Assembly: GCA_032595675.1 (NCBI GenBank)
Contig: JAVQMD010000001.1
Location: 2,574,640 to 2,638,639, forward strand
Direction of reading: 5' to 3'
Length of the DNA stretch: 64,000 nucleotides
From: Candidatus Electrothrix rattekaaiensis
Lineage (GTDB): Bacteria; Desulfobacterota; Desulfobulbia; Desulfobulbales; Desulfobulbaceae
Shown here: positions 17,448-27,034 of the stretch, piece after piece
Layout of the letters: each line of letters opens with the position of its first letter
Position numbering within the stretch: position 1 is the stretch's first letter
Notes under the pieces: generated by a model
Told to the model about the DNA's origin: nothing
Databases searched by the model: none
The model's input: the letters and a program-made list of their open reading frames with translations, nothing else
Made by a program: the position numbers and the translations under genes

Positions 17448-18089
17448 TTATTGCTGGTCAACGCAAACGGGGTGACTCATGGTTTTTTCTATATTTTTTT
17501 TCGCTTCCGCTGTAATCCAGTTCAGGACATCCAGGAGCTTCTGTAAATTTTCCCCTGCCGAATACGAGACCACTTCCATTGTCAACCTGTTACCGCGCAG
17601 CTTGCCGAACTGCCAAAAATTTCCTGTCGTCACAATACCGAAGATGTCCTGCTCTTCAGTATCATTGAACTTTTGGGCTGCAATCATTTCAGCCAGAACC
17701 TGTGCCCATCCTTCATTGAGGTTTTCTTTCTTTGCCTCGGCAATGCAGATAATGGGCGTAGTAAAAGTGGTCCCTATATCAGAAGCAGGAGCGATAATAA
17801 AGTCGGGAATACCGACTAACCCGTCTTCCTCTGAGACATCAAATCTGATATGGGACCAGACCGGTAGACCATTATGCTCAGCAACAATATTCAAGATCGG
17901 AGAGATAATACTTTCACAAATGGCATTCTCGCTGACATAATTTCTCCGTGCTCGCACATTGCCATTGATAAAATCAAACAAACCCTTGTCAATGGCAATA
18001 CTTTTTTCCTCCACAAAAGCCTGCTCGACAAGTCTGATGCGGAACTTTAGGGCAACTTCTTCATATGTGCTGAAATTTCCATACGGCAT
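17448..18089 (-). CDS. PD-(D/E)xK nuclease-like protein
   Basis: This is a 213-residue soluble protein. The centre contains IPDFIIAP (Asp96) and, about 20 residues on, IICIAEAKKENL (Glu118, Lys120). That is the D-x(n)-E-x-K arrangement of restriction-endonuclease-fold proteins. An upstream Glu in ENAICESIISPIL matches the helix often seen in HsdR-N and Mrr-type relatives. Similar stand-alone proteins are common and mostly uncharacterised. GAGGAGGTAAGG gives an excellent ribosome-binding site. No methylase or specificity gene adjoins, so a restriction role is not supported. DNA repair or a decayed function is equally possible. Confidence 0.65.
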   Translation of the reverse strand: MPYGNFSTYEEVALKFRIRLVEQAFVEEKSIAIDKGLFDFINGNVRARRNYVSENAICESIISPILNIVAEHNGLPVWSHIRFDVSEEDGLVGIPDFIIAPASDIGTTFTTPIICIAEAKKENLNEGWAQVLAEMIAAQKFNDTEEQDIFGIVTTGNFWQFGKLRGNRLTMEVVSYSAGENLQKLLDVLNWITAEAKKNIEKTMSHPVCVDQQ

Positions 18090-18130
18090 ACCTTACCTCC
18101 TCACGTTGACATTACCTTGGTAATATTTTT

Positions 18131-19015
18131 TCAGCTTTCAGCATGACAGTGAGCAAGAAAAGGCTGAAGCTGCTCCAGCACCTCGGGCAGGGCATCTTCC
18201 AGCACGTAATGCCCTGCTTCAGGGAAGTAATGGCTTTGTGCGTGAGGAAAACGTTGTCGCCATTCGGCATAAAAATGATCATTAAAGCAGAAATCACGCC
18301 CGCCCCAGCAGATAAGCATGGGCTTATCGCCAAGCTGATCCAGGGAATCTTCCACCCGACCGAGGCTGTCCCAGGAAGGGTGATCAGACTGCAAAGGAAT
18401 ATCCTGAACAAAACGATGAACCGCCACCCGGTTGCCCCAGCTGTCATAGGGCGCAAGAAAGCCCGCCTTGACCTCAGGCCGCATCTTCCTACTCACCGCT
18501 ATGAAGGTTGCAGGCAGAGCAAAACCGTTCAGTCCCCGCACCAGAAGGGTGCCGAGCAGGGGCCAGCGACAGACCGCGATCCGCAGGGGAATGCGCCTGG
18601 AATGAAAGGCAGCGGTATTAAGCACCACCAGTCCGGCCACCCGTTCAGGATGTTGTCCTGCCCATCCCATCCCGATGGCCCCGCCCCAATCATGCACCAC
18701 CACAACACAGCGTTCAATGCCTCGGCTATCAAGCAGGGCCGTAAAATTATCAATGTGATTCTGGAGGAGATAAGGATAGTCCTGCGGCTTATCGGAAAAA
18801 CCGCAGCCCAGATGATCCGGAACCAAGCAACGGTACTTGGGCTTTAAGGCTGTCACCACATTACGGTACAGATAGGACCAGGAGGGGTTGCCGTGGGCCA
18901 TGACCACAGTCGGGCCGTCGCCTTCGTCAAGATAGGACAAGCGATGGCCGTCAGCAAGCTGGAAGGTCTTCGGGGTAAAAGGATACTGAGCAAGCCTGGA
19001 AGGAGAATGTTCCAT
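18131..19015 (-). CDS. oleB: OleB-like alpha/beta hydrolase (haloalkane-dehalogenase superfamily)
   Basis: This is a 294-residue alpha/beta hydrolase. The nucleophile elbow VVHDWGGAIG puts Asp111 (numbered from the GTG at 19021) at the catalytic position, with Asp243 (GGRDFCF) and His271 (EAGHYV) completing the triad. HGNPSWSYLYR forms the oxyanion region, typical of the haloalkane dehalogenase/OleB branch. OleB decarboxylates the beta-lactone made by OleC, giving a long-chain olefin. The ATG at 19015 shares one base with the stop of oleA (TAATG), so translation is coupled. That neighbour is the main support for the name; the fold alone would allow other substrates. Confidence 0.72.
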   Translation of the reverse strand: MEHSPSRLAQYPFTPKTFQLADGHRLSYLDEGDGPTVVMAHGNPSWSYLYRNVVTALKPKYRCLVPDHLGCGFSDKPQDYPYLLQNHIDNFTALLDSRGIERCVVVVHDWGGAIGMGWAGQHPERVAGLVVLNTAAFHSRRIPLRIAVCRWPLLGTLLVRGLNGFALPATFIAVSRKMRPEVKAGFLAPYDSWGNRVAVHRFVQDIPLQSDHPSWDSLGRVEDSLDQLGDKPMLICWGGRDFCFNDHFYAEWRQRFPHAQSHYFPEAGHYVLEDALPEVLEQLQPFLAHCHAES

Positions 19016-20052
19016 TACCACTCAACGCCCAGCATCACCGAGTTGATCCCGGAACCGATACCCAGTAAAGCTCCCCGCTGTCCTTTTTTGAGCTTTCCTT
19101 TTTCGATTCCCATTGCCATTGTAATGGGTGCAGACACCGAACCCACATTACCCAGCACTGGCAGGGTCTCAAAGTTACGCTCTGGATCCAACTCAAGGGT
19201 GGAAAAAAGCTTGCGGGCATGGGCCTGCCCGACCTGATGACAGAAAAACCGATCAATCTTCTCCTTATCCCAGCCTGTTTCCTTATGAAAATCCTGCCAG
19301 CAGAATTCCGCTGTTTCAACTCCTTTTTCCAACAGCAACTCAGAATCCGTGGTCATCAGGGTACCCTGTGTCTCCTGCTGCTGACCGCCGTGACAGAGGT
19401 CGCTATGACGGGTATTGGCTCTCCAAGAACCGCCGACCAAACGATGACCGGTATCTTTAATCTTCTTGGAGCCCATAACCAAAGCAACCGCACCTGAGCC
19501 GATGGTCAGAGAGGCAAAGGCGGGCTTGATAGTTTTGCGAGTCAGAGCTTCATCAGCTTGTAATTTTTCAATGGTGGAGCAAACCAGATCCTCGGCAGTC
19601 TCAGAGGCCACAATAAGTCCGTAGCGAACCTGGCCCAACTCAATCATATTCGCCAACATGAGCATACCATTGAGAAACCCAAGGCATGCATTGGAAATAT
19701 CGAATATCTGACAACGACTCCCCAGACCGAGACCGTGATGAACAAAAGAGGCTGTGGCAGGCTCCATCATATCCCGACTCACCGAGGTGAACACCATAAA
19801 ATCAATATCAGAGGCTGTGAGTCCCGAAGCAAGTAAGGCCTTGCGTCCGGCAAGAATAGCACCTTCACTGGGTAACGTTTCTGGATTCCAAAATCGCCGA
19901 CTGCGGATACCACTCATCAGCTCAAGACGGCCTTCTGGAAGCTTCAGTCGTCTGTAGACTGACGAGAGCTGCTGCTCAAGATCAGCCGAGGTCACTACAT
20001 TGGGAGGCAATTCATAGCCGAAGCTGTGAAGGCAGACACGGGAATATTTCAT
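19015..20052 (-). CDS. oleA: OleA-like ketoacyl synthase III, head-to-head condensing enzyme
   Basis: This is a 345-residue thiolase-fold protein. The catalytic Cys is in SNACLGFLNG (Cys123), His in FCHQVGQ (His272), and Asn in GNVGSVSAPI (Asn302). A Glu in MMEPATASF (Glu97) fits the extra catalytic Glu reported for OleA, which FabH lacks. OleA joins two fatty acyl-CoA chains by a non-decarboxylative Claisen condensation. It forms an operon with the hydrolase at 18131. OleC and OleD, needed for the rest of the olefin pathway, are not in this window. The long-chain hydrocarbon product is thus inferred and depends on those genes elsewhere. Confidence 0.78.
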   Translation of the reverse strand: MKYSRVCLHSFGYELPPNVVTSADLEQQLSSVYRRLKLPEGRLELMSGIRSRRFWNPETLPSEGAILAGRKALLASGLTASDIDFMVFTSVSRDMMEPATASFVHHGLGLGSRCQIFDISNACLGFLNGMLMLANMIELGQVRYGLIVASETAEDLVCSTIEKLQADEALTRKTIKPAFASLTIGSGAVALVMGSKKIKDTGHRLVGGSWRANTRHSDLCHGGQQQETQGTLMTTDSELLLEKGVETAEFCWQDFHKETGWDKEKIDRFFCHQVGQAHARKLFSTLELDPERNFETLPVLGNVGSVSAPITMAMGIEKGKLKKGQRGALLGIGSGINSVMLGVEW

Positions 20053-20317
20053 AGGTACTCTTCTCTATATCTTTTTTTTTGTCTCGCGTTTCTCCTGATT
20101 ATCCTTAGACAGCCAGTCTTCCAACCTATACTATATTACGCTCACAACGGCAACCTCCCTGCGCTCTCTTCCGCATTCTGTAACCTTTTCCAAACAAAAA
20201 TGCGACAGGCAAGACGGGATCACCAGAGAGACATTTTTCTCATTCTACGATTTATCAGTAAAAAAAAGGGCTTTCAGGAAGAACGGAGACAAGAGCAGGA
20301 GAGACCTAACGCAGCCT
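20053..20317. other. Intergenic region between divergently placed minus genes, no gene
   Basis: No coding frame is convincing here. It should hold the oleA promoter, but I cannot place the boxes with confidence. Confidence 0.35.
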
Positions 20318-20354
20318 GTTTCTTTCCCAACACCGAGCGAGCTGGGAAAGAAAC
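20318..20354 (-). terminator. Perfect 12-bp hairpin after the PilJ-domain gene
   Basis: GTTTCTTTCCCA (20318-20329) pairs perfectly with TGGGAAAGAAAC (20343-20354) around a 13-base loop. It lies 55 bases past the stop of the gene at 20409 on its strand. No T tract follows, so it may stabilise the 3' end rather than terminate. Confidence 0.4.
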
Positions 20355-20408
20355 ATAAACGACTTGTACAGAGAAAAATTCAGGAATCGAATAAAACACG
20401 CTGTACAC

Positions 20409-21200
20409 CTATTTGGTAGCAATTTTATCCACATAGCGTGAAGTAATCCGATCCGCGAGCTTGGTAACTTCATCGGTCGCTGTCAAAACCATGAGCGGCA
20501 ACCCCCCCTTACGAACCTTAAGAAAATATGGGGAAATCCGTTCCCACTCTTTTTTAGTTTTGACAAGCAGAGCATTTATTTCTTCATCATTACGGCCTTC
20601 ACTCATCAGTTTTTTCAAGCCTGACTCAAACTCTTCAACAGCATTATTCAATTGATGAACAGTGGTTTCATCCCGAAATCCGGCCTGATAGGCAATATAA
20701 AACTTTGAGACCTGCTGAGAGAGCATACGCTGTTTACCGGCAACATTAATAATATGATCAACGTGATTACCGGATTGATCTTCAAGATTGAGAACAACTG
20801 AATGACAAGCTTTCAACAGAGTGTCACTTAACTCCAAAACGCGAGTCGCGTTCTCCTGATTATACGGTTTATAGACCAAGTCATTGTATTCTGAAAAGTT
20901 ATCCTCAACAAAAGAGAGCAGATCCTTGGTTTCAGCGTCCTCCACATTTGCCTTCAGGAGAGCGTGATTCTTTTTGAATCGTTCAATAGACATATCCAGC
21001 TGTAACTTCGTTTCTTTTACAGAAACATCGTTACCAAGATAGAAATAGGCCTTAGCTATCCGCTGTGACAACATTCGTTGCATTCCCGATTTATTAACCA
21101 ATTCAGGCATATTTTCGGCTGCCTGTAGTACGTGCGAGAAAAAAAACACCGTAATGAGGACTGTCAGCAGAGCCACAGTCCGAAGCTTAAAAACATACAT
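20409..21200 (-). CDS. Exported protein with two PilJ-type N-terminal sensor repeats
   Basis: This is a 263-residue protein. It has a signal peptide (MYVFKLRTVALLTVLITVFF, cut near LQAAE) and two copies of the PilJ / type IV pili methyl-accepting N-domain: NKSGMQRMLSQRIAKAYFYL near residue 40 and INVAGKQRMLSQQVSKFYIA near residue 150. In full receptors this helical domain senses ligands in the periplasm. Here there is no membrane anchor or signalling domain after it, so it may be a periplasmic binding partner. TCTGGAGGAGATTTTT precedes the ATG at 21200, which decides the start over a longer frame to 21305. Confidence 0.75.
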   Translation of the reverse strand: MYVFKLRTVALLTVLITVFFFSHVLQAAENMPELVNKSGMQRMLSQRIAKAYFYLGNDVSVKETKLQLDMSIERFKKNHALLKANVEDAETKDLLSFVEDNFSEYNDLVYKPYNQENATRVLELSDTLLKACHSVVLNLEDQSGNHVDHIINVAGKQRMLSQQVSKFYIAYQAGFRDETTVHQLNNAVEEFESGLKKLMSEGRNDEEINALLVKTKKEWERISPYFLKVRKGGLPLMVLTATDEVTKLADRITSRYVDKIATK

Positions 21201-21367
21201 AAAAATCTCCTCCAGATAGAAATTATGAAAGCAGCAAGTATTGTGATGGCAAAAGAGACATTCAAAGTCCTTTGACGAACAAGGACTACTGATAATAAAC
21301 CACAAATAAAGCCTTTCTGCAAGACAACCCGGTCAAAGGAGACGACTGTCAACAGAATACAGGAGAT

Positions 21368-22525
21368 TCAGATACGCACATACTGCTGACCTGGAAGCTG
21401 CCGGATTAAACCGCGCAGCTCAAGACCAAGAAGCAAACCGTGGAGCGTATTAAGCGGCAGAGCAGTCACTTCGGACAACTGCTCAATATCAATCGAGGTG
21501 CCCTTAATGGACAACATCAAATCTTTTTCAGCTGCTGAAAGATCATCTGGAAGAGGTTTGAGGTTCCGAGGGGCAGTTGATGGAGTAACTGATGCTTTTT
21601 TATGATCCGCGCTCAGGGGAACTTCACGGGAGCGGGCCGATGGGGGTAATTCTACAAGGATATCTTCAACAGAGCGAACCAAGGCGGCACCTTGCCGCAG
21701 CAAACGGTGAGGCCCCTCGCTCTTTGGCGAATCGATCCTCCCTGGCACAGCAAAGACCTCCCGATTCTGTTCCAGAGCAAGCCGGGCTGTAATCAGTGCC
21801 CCGGACCGAACAGCGGCCTCAACAATCACAACACCCAAAGAAAGGCCGCTGACAATACGGTTACGTGCCGGAAAACGGAAACCCTCCGGCGGTGTACCAA
21901 GGGGATATTCACTGACCAGCAGCCCTTGCACACCTATCTGTTTATACAGAGAATCGTGTCCTCTTGGATAGACAACATCCAGACCGCATCCGAGGACAGC
22001 TATGGTCTTGCCGCCAGCCTCAAGCGCACCAATATGCGCCTGACCATCAATACCCTTGGCAAGCCCGCTGACCACAACAAGTCCATTCGCGACAAGTTGT
22101 CGGGCAAGTGCTGCACTGACGCTTTTACCGTAATCTGTCGGCGTGCGAGATCCGACCACTGCAACAGCCGGGAGATGAAGACAATCAAGATCCCCTAAGC
22201 AGTAAAGAAGAATCGGATAATCGTGGGTATTCAGAAGAAGAGAAGGATAGAGAGGATCATCACAGCAGAGGAGCCGAATATTTCTGGCACGAACACGGGC
22301 ATATTCCTGTTCAGCCCAAGAACGGGCCTTATCCAAACGGAATGGCGTAGAAAAAAGTTCAATTAAATTTCTGCCGACACCCGGAACTTCAGCAACCGTC
22401 TTACCAGCAGTCAACACCTTGTCCGGTGTAGCAAAAGCAGCAAGAAGACGTCGGGTAAGGACGCAACCCAATCCGGGTAAAGCAACCAGCGTCAGCCAGT
22501 CCCGGATATCATTACGCCCCTCCAT
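21368..22525 (-). CDS. dprA: DNA-processing protein DprA
   Basis: This is a 385-residue protein. An N-terminal helix-hairpin-helix/SAM-like part comes first (LPGLGCVLTRRLLAAF, AEVPGVGRNLIELF). The Rossmann-like DprA core follows with AVVGSRTPTDYG, VSGLAKGIDGQAHIGALEAG, EYPLGTPPEGFRFPARNRIV and GALITARLALEQNREVFAVPG. A C-terminal winged helix (IDIEQLSEVTALPLNTLHGL) ends the protein. DprA loads RecA on incoming single-stranded DNA in natural transformation and also protects replication intermediates. It begins 15 bases after rpoD on the same strand, so it is probably co-transcribed with dnaG-rpoD. Confidence 0.95.
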   Translation of the reverse strand: MEGRNDIRDWLTLVALPGLGCVLTRRLLAAFATPDKVLTAGKTVAEVPGVGRNLIELFSTPFRLDKARSWAEQEYARVRARNIRLLCCDDPLYPSLLLNTHDYPILLYCLGDLDCLHLPAVAVVGSRTPTDYGKSVSAALARQLVANGLVVVSGLAKGIDGQAHIGALEAGGKTIAVLGCGLDVVYPRGHDSLYKQIGVQGLLVSEYPLGTPPEGFRFPARNRIVSGLSLGVVIVEAAVRSGALITARLALEQNREVFAVPGRIDSPKSEGPHRLLRQGAALVRSVEDILVELPPSARSREVPLSADHKKASVTPSTAPRNLKPLPDDLSAAEKDLMLSIKGTSIDIEQLSEVTALPLNTLHGLLLGLELRGLIRQLPGQQYVRI

Positions 22526-22540
22526 TCTGCAGCCACTCTA

Positions 22541-24052
22541 TCACTCAAACATAAACGGTTCTAGATATTTACTTCGAGAAGGATGGCGCAGTTTTTTAAT
22601 AGCCTGGGCCTCAATCTGACGAATCCTTTCTCTGGTCACATCAAAACGCTGCCCCACTTCCTCCAAGGTATGGTCACAGCCAACCTCAATGCCATATCGC
22701 ATGCGAAGAACCTGCTCTTCCCGTTCGGTCAACTCTCCCATCACTTTGGAAAGACAGCGCTTGAGACTTTCCGTGATAGAAAAATCCTGCGGCCCTGGGT
22801 TGAGTTCATCAACAATAAAATCGCTGAGCATGGTATCTTCTTCATCACCCACAGGTGCATCCAGCGAAATTGCGTCACGGGCCGTCTTTAACGCAGCATG
22901 AATATACTCCACGTCTGTGTCCATCTGATCCGCCATTTCCTCTAGGCTGGGCTCCCGACTTTCTATACGCTGAAAGTCACGGGTAAAACGAAGCATCCTG
23001 TTAATAGCTTCAATCATATGCACAGGCAGTCTGATGGTCCTTCCCTGATCCGCTATACCACGATTAATAGACTGGCGTATCCACCAAGTGGCGTAGGTAG
23101 AGAACTTATACCCTCGATTATAATCGTATTTTTCAACAGCCTTCATCAGGCCAATATTGCCTTCCTGAATCAAATCAGGAAGCAGCATGCCTCGATTGAG
23201 AAATTTCTTGGAAATAGAGATAACCAAGCGCAGATTTGCTCGGACAAGGGTCTTTTTTGCTTCTCTGACAATCTCTCTTCCGATCTTTACGTCCTTAAAG
23301 AGCTCGTCAAAGCTCTGGCAATCTATTCCAATGGTTTCAGCTAAATCCAAAAAGATTCCCTGCTCGTTTTCAGCGTTCTCCTGGGTGTTTTTCTCCGCAT
23401 CTGCCCTATGTGCAGCCAGCAGGGATGCCCTTTCCGCTTGGACACGAACCTTCCTGGCCTTTTCATGGAACTCCTCAACCGCTTTTGCCGTTGAAAGTAA
23501 TTTTTTAGAACTGATCCGGTACGGTTGAAATAGTTCGACAATCCGCAGGCCGATTAACTGAATTGCCTGCCACAGCTTTTCTTCCTCGCTGTTGCCCGCC
23601 TTTTCTCTTAGTTCTCGAAAAAGATCGGTCCGCTGTTGATTCAGCTGGTTCGCCTCTTCTATACATTCTAGAAACGACGTCCGGACCACTTCTAGCTCTT
23701 TTTCATCGCTGTCGGATATCCCATTAAGAACCGACCCTATACGCATATTGCCTCTTCCCAACCCTTTCTTGAGGCGGTTCACAGTGTTAAGCCCGAAGGT
23801 CAGACGAAGAACAGCACGCTGAATCTTAGCCTCCCCCTCTTCCAATTTCTGAGCCAGCTTTATCTCTTCCTCGTAGCTGAGCAGATCAAGGCTGCCCATT
23901 TCACGAAGATAGATATTCATAGGGTCAGTACTGTACACATCTCTATGATTATTTCCAATTACCTCGTCGTCTTTTTCCTGAGTCTCAACAATCGACAAAC
24001 CGATTTCCTCGTCTTCATAGATTTTTGAAGATTTTCCTGTCTGGTTCTTCAC
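22541..24052 (-). CDS. rpoD: RNA polymerase primary sigma factor (sigma-70)
   Basis: This is a 503-residue protein. Region 1.2 is seen in [20 protein letters not shown], region 2 in [20 protein letters not shown] through [20 protein letters not shown], region 3 in the segment after [20 protein letters not shown], and region 4.2 in [20 protein letters not shown] with the C-terminal [11 protein letters not shown]. It directs RNA polymerase to housekeeping promoters. The start is GTG, set by a strong GGAGGAGG about 7 bases away. It has a non-conserved acidic insertion between regions 1.2 and 2.1, as in other group 1 sigmas. A promoter candidate lies at 24516-24544. Confidence 0.96.
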   Translation of the reverse strand: MKNQTGKSSKIYEDEEIGLSIVETQEKDDEVIGNNHRDVYSTDPMNIYLREMGSLDLLSYEEEIKLAQKLEEGEAKIQRAVLRLTFGLNTVNRLKKGLGRGNMRIGSVLNGISDSDEKELEVVRTSFLECIEEANQLNQQRTDLFRELREKAGNSEEEKLWQAIQLIGLRIVELFQPYRISSKKLLSTAKAVEEFHEKARKVRVQAERASLLAAHRADAEKNTQENAENEQGIFLDLAETIGIDCQSFDELFKDVKIGREIVREAKKTLVRANLRLVISISKKFLNRGMLLPDLIQEGNIGLMKAVEKYDYNRGYKFSTYATWWIRQSINRGIADQGRTIRLPVHMIEAINRMLRFTRDFQRIESREPSLEEMADQMDTDVEYIHAALKTARDAISLDAPVGDEEDTMLSDFIVDELNPGPQDFSITESLKRCLSKVMGELTEREEQVLRMRYGIEVGCDHTLEEVGQRFDVTRERIRQIEAQAIKKLRHPSRSKYLEPFMFE

Positions 24053-24515
24053 GCAGATACCTCCTCCGTATCATCAAAAAAACCGAATTCGCTCAGGCGA
24101 CATCCTCTCCCCGTGGACTCGCGCAAGCGGCTTTTTTCATTCCGACCCAAACAATAGATTTTTCATGCCGTCAAAGCATTCAATTCTTTCTATTGCCGCA
24201 CAGGCCGGCAGGTTGTATAAGAAAAAGCTCATGACAAAATTTCGACATCCGGCAGGTGTTATTCATCCTGCCTATCACCCTGACCTAAACTTATCCGGTC
24301 ATTCTATTTCGTACAAAACTCTCCAACCTGCAAAAAACAAATCAGAACATCACATAACCCATCAAAAAACAGGTAGTACCATCATTGCCCACTCTGCAAT
24401 GTACAATTTCCTGCACTCCTTGTACAGTTTTTTTTACACAAAAAAATTCTTTTCTGCTTTTTTAAGCTCAACGCATCCTGACAAGAAGCCATTCCACACC
24501 AAATGGTATCTAAAA
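24053..24515. other. Long leader or gap before rpoD, no gene
   Basis: About 590 bases separate dnaG from rpoD. There is no credible coding frame, only a short in-frame ATG run (MKKAACASPRGEDVA) before a stop at about 24100. If the promoter at 24516 is real, the rpoD mRNA has a leader of over 450 bases, which could hold regulation. I see no known riboswitch. Confidence 0.4.
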
Positions 24516-24544
24516 AATATAACATTTTTTCAAGTAATTATCAA
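24516..24544 (-). promoter_or_regulatory. Candidate sigma-70 promoter for rpoD
   Basis: On the minus strand TTGATA (complement of 24539-24544) and TATATT (complement of 24516-24521) are separated by exactly 17 bases. Each box matches five of six consensus bases. It would start rpoD transcription apart from dnaG. Confidence 0.45.
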
Positions 24545-24642
24545 TAATATTTATCTTCCAGAAAGATCTTATTTCGGAAAAGAAAAATTTTCTTTTAAGC
24601 TTACAGCGTAGCACAATTTAAGGCTTGATCAAAAAAACCTCA

Positions 24643-26568
24643 TCAGGAATTTCTTCCTTGCAGCGCAAGCATTTTTTTTCTTTGCAACTCACTGACAAGT
24701 GAGTAATTCCCCGCCTGCTCAGCAGCCATAATCTGTTTCTGTAATGTAGCCCCCTCTCTCTGCTGCTGCATATTTTTCAAACATATAAGCAGCTCATCGC
24801 AAAGTATGCGGCCCTGTTCTTCACTCTCATCTCCGAGATGCCCCCCGTCCTTACTCAACAACTCAGCGATATATCGGCGAGCAGAACCTGATGTGACAAC
24901 AGAAAGCAACTGCTCCGGAGTAAACGTACCTGCCGATGCAAGCTGTTCCATTGCATCAACAAGCTCTATGATCGGAGACGGACCAAGTGACTGTTTAAGA
25001 CCACCGGCAAGCACTTCCGCTAAAAACTCAGGGTACAGCAATAAAAAATCCAGCAACTGCCGCTGTTTTTTCGGAAGTTCATATAAGGAGATTGTGGAAT
25101 TTAACTCCTCCTCCGGCACCGAGGCAGGATAGGCATCCCAGTCCTCCCCAAAATCCTGGGGAAGATCCGGCGGAGTCCAGCCCGCATCCGATGGCATTTC
25201 CGACCCGATCTCCGGGGACCATTGCGGAACCGGCAGAGGCTCAACGCGTTCGAAGACCTTTTGCTCGACCAGAAAGCGGTCAGGAGAGACCCGGAGTTGC
25301 TCACTGAAATGGGCTGCCATCAACTCCCGCTGATCAGCATCAGCAGCCTGCTCCATCAACTCGGCCAATTCGGCTATAATCCGATTTTTACCGGACAGGG
25401 TCAGCCCGTGCTCATCCTTGAGGGCGGAAAAAACAAATTCAGCAAGGGGAGCAGCACCTTCAATCAGATCCCGTACTGCCGCTGCGCCTCTTTCTCGCAC
25501 CAAGGTATCAGGATCATGTCCTGTCGGCAGCAAAGCCACCCTGCCCTCCAGCTTCTCGCTGAGAAAAAAGGGGATTGATCTCCGGGCCGCTCGGAGCCCT
25601 GCGGAATCGCCATCAAAAAGGAGCACAACCTCATCGCAGTATCGGCGCAACACCTTGATATGTTCACGAGTCAGAGCTGTTCCCAGCGGTGCAACCACAT
25701 TATCAATCCCGTGAACTGCCAGCAGCAGCAGGTCAAAATTTCCCTCCACCACAACAGCGCGTCGAGCAGAGCGTATAGCCTGACGATGCTGATACAAACC
25801 GAAGAGGAGATTTCCTTTGGAAAATATCATGCTCTCCGGCGAGTTCATATACTTGGGCTTTCCCTGCCCAAGGATACGTCCGCCAAAGGCCACTTCACGC
25901 CCGCTCAGATCATAGATCGGAAAAAGGACACGATCCCGAAACCGATCATAGTAGCGTCCCGGCCCTTTTTCTACGGCAAGGCCAGCCTGTTCAATAACAG
26001 ATACTGGGAAATTCTTTTTTTGTAGACGAGAGATGAGGAATTGCCAACCTGCGCTTTCTGGGGATGGTGTGTAACCGAGTTGATATTTTACCACAGCCTC
26101 CTGCGGCACTCCCCGTTCCTGCAGATATTTTCGAGCCGCTTTGGCCTTCCCCGAAGAGACAAGGGTCTTATGGAAAATGCCAGCTGCTTCTTGGTTGACC
26201 CGATACAGCTGCTCACGCTGCCGCATGCGCTCTCGCTCGGCATCGGTAAGATTGCGCTCAGGAAGATCAATTTGATAACGCCGGGCCAATTCCTTCCGCG
26301 CTTCGGGAAAGGTCATATGATGATACTTCATCATAAAAGAGAAGACATCACCGGACTCGTGGCAACCAAAGCAATGAAAGGACTGCCGTTGCGGATTCAC
26401 CGAAAAGGAGGGTGTCTTTTCACCGTGAAAGGGGCAAAGACCGGTATAGCCGGCCCCTGCCTTTTTCAGCTGGACATGCTCTCCGATCACTTGGACAATA
26501 TCGGCAACTTCGCGAACTCTCTCCCTGACCTCGTCCCAGATTTCATTCCAGGCCCCTTTACTCAACAT
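24643..26568 (-). CDS. dnaG: DNA primase DnaG
   Basis: This protein has about 641 residues. The N-terminal CHC2 zinc finger is CPFHGEKTPSFSV with SFHCFGCHESGDV. The TOPRIM core includes VVVEGNFDLLLLAVHGIDNV (Glu ligand) and EVVLLFDGDSAGLRAA (the D-x-D pair). A C-terminal helicase-binding region follows from about residue 450, poorly conserved as usual. It makes RNA primers for replication forks. The ATG at 26568 is preceded by AGGAATAAGC. A GTG one codon upstream is possible. It heads the dnaG-rpoD-dprA run, in the classical order of the macromolecular synthesis operon, without rpsU. Confidence 0.95.
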   Translation of the reverse strand: MLSKGAWNEIWDEVRERVREVADIVQVIGEHVQLKKAGAGYTGLCPFHGEKTPSFSVNPQRQSFHCFGCHESGDVFSFMMKYHHMTFPEARKELARRYQIDLPERNLTDAERERMRQREQLYRVNQEAAGIFHKTLVSSGKAKAARKYLQERGVPQEAVVKYQLGYTPSPESAGWQFLISRLQKKNFPVSVIEQAGLAVEKGPGRYYDRFRDRVLFPIYDLSGREVAFGGRILGQGKPKYMNSPESMIFSKGNLLFGLYQHRQAIRSARRAVVVEGNFDLLLLAVHGIDNVVAPLGTALTREHIKVLRRYCDEVVLLFDGDSAGLRAARRSIPFFLSEKLEGRVALLPTGHDPDTLVRERGAAAVRDLIEGAAPLAEFVFSALKDEHGLTLSGKNRIIAELAELMEQAADADQRELMAAHFSEQLRVSPDRFLVEQKVFERVEPLPVPQWSPEIGSEMPSDAGWTPPDLPQDFGEDWDAYPASVPEEELNSTISLYELPKKQRQLLDFLLLYPEFLAEVLAGGLKQSLGPSPIIELVDAMEQLASAGTFTPEQLLSVVTSGSARRYIAELLSKDGGHLGDESEEQGRILCDELLICLKNMQQQREGATLQKQIMAAEQAGNYSLVSELQRKKMLALQGRNS

Positions 26569-27034
26569 CACTGCTTATTCCTGCTGGTTCAGTTAACAGT
26601 GTTCCGTATGCAGATTTCCTGCCCGGAACAGCGAACACCTTTTTCTTCTCTCTGAATATAATTTAAAGAATAATCACGCCAGAGATATCTGTCGAGTTTT
26701 ATTCGTAGAGTTTTGCTTTTTATTGTAAAAAAAATCAATAAATCTTTCAGGAACCTGGATCCGTCGTTCCTGGATCCGTGAAGCTCATGCAATCAAACAA
26801 CACATAATGTGTAATCAACACTTCATTATTGCATATTTCATTTCATATCCGTCACAGATCCAGGCCATTGCTAAACCTCCATCTGTGATAATGGTTGAAG
26901 CAATTTACTCTTGTTTATGATTCTATGATAACAAAGAAAAGATTAACGGAATATTAACCTGGAAAAGTTTTTTCGCTTTTTATATCGCCTTGAAAAAATA
27001 ATCCTGTATAACCCTACATGCTCTTTCTCGATTC
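26569..27034. other. Upstream region of dnaG, no gene
   Basis: Apart from the promoter candidate at 26667-26695 there is a short direct repeat of CTGGATCCGT (about 26755-26780). No coding frame is convincing. Confidence 0.4.
26667..26695 (-). promoter_or_regulatory. Candidate sigma-70 promoter for dnaG
   Basis: The minus strand reads TCGACA (complement of 26690-26695), a 17-base spacer, then TATTCT (complement of 26667-26672). The -35 box matches five of six bases and the -10 box four of six. It lies about 100 bases before the dnaG start. Confidence 0.35.
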
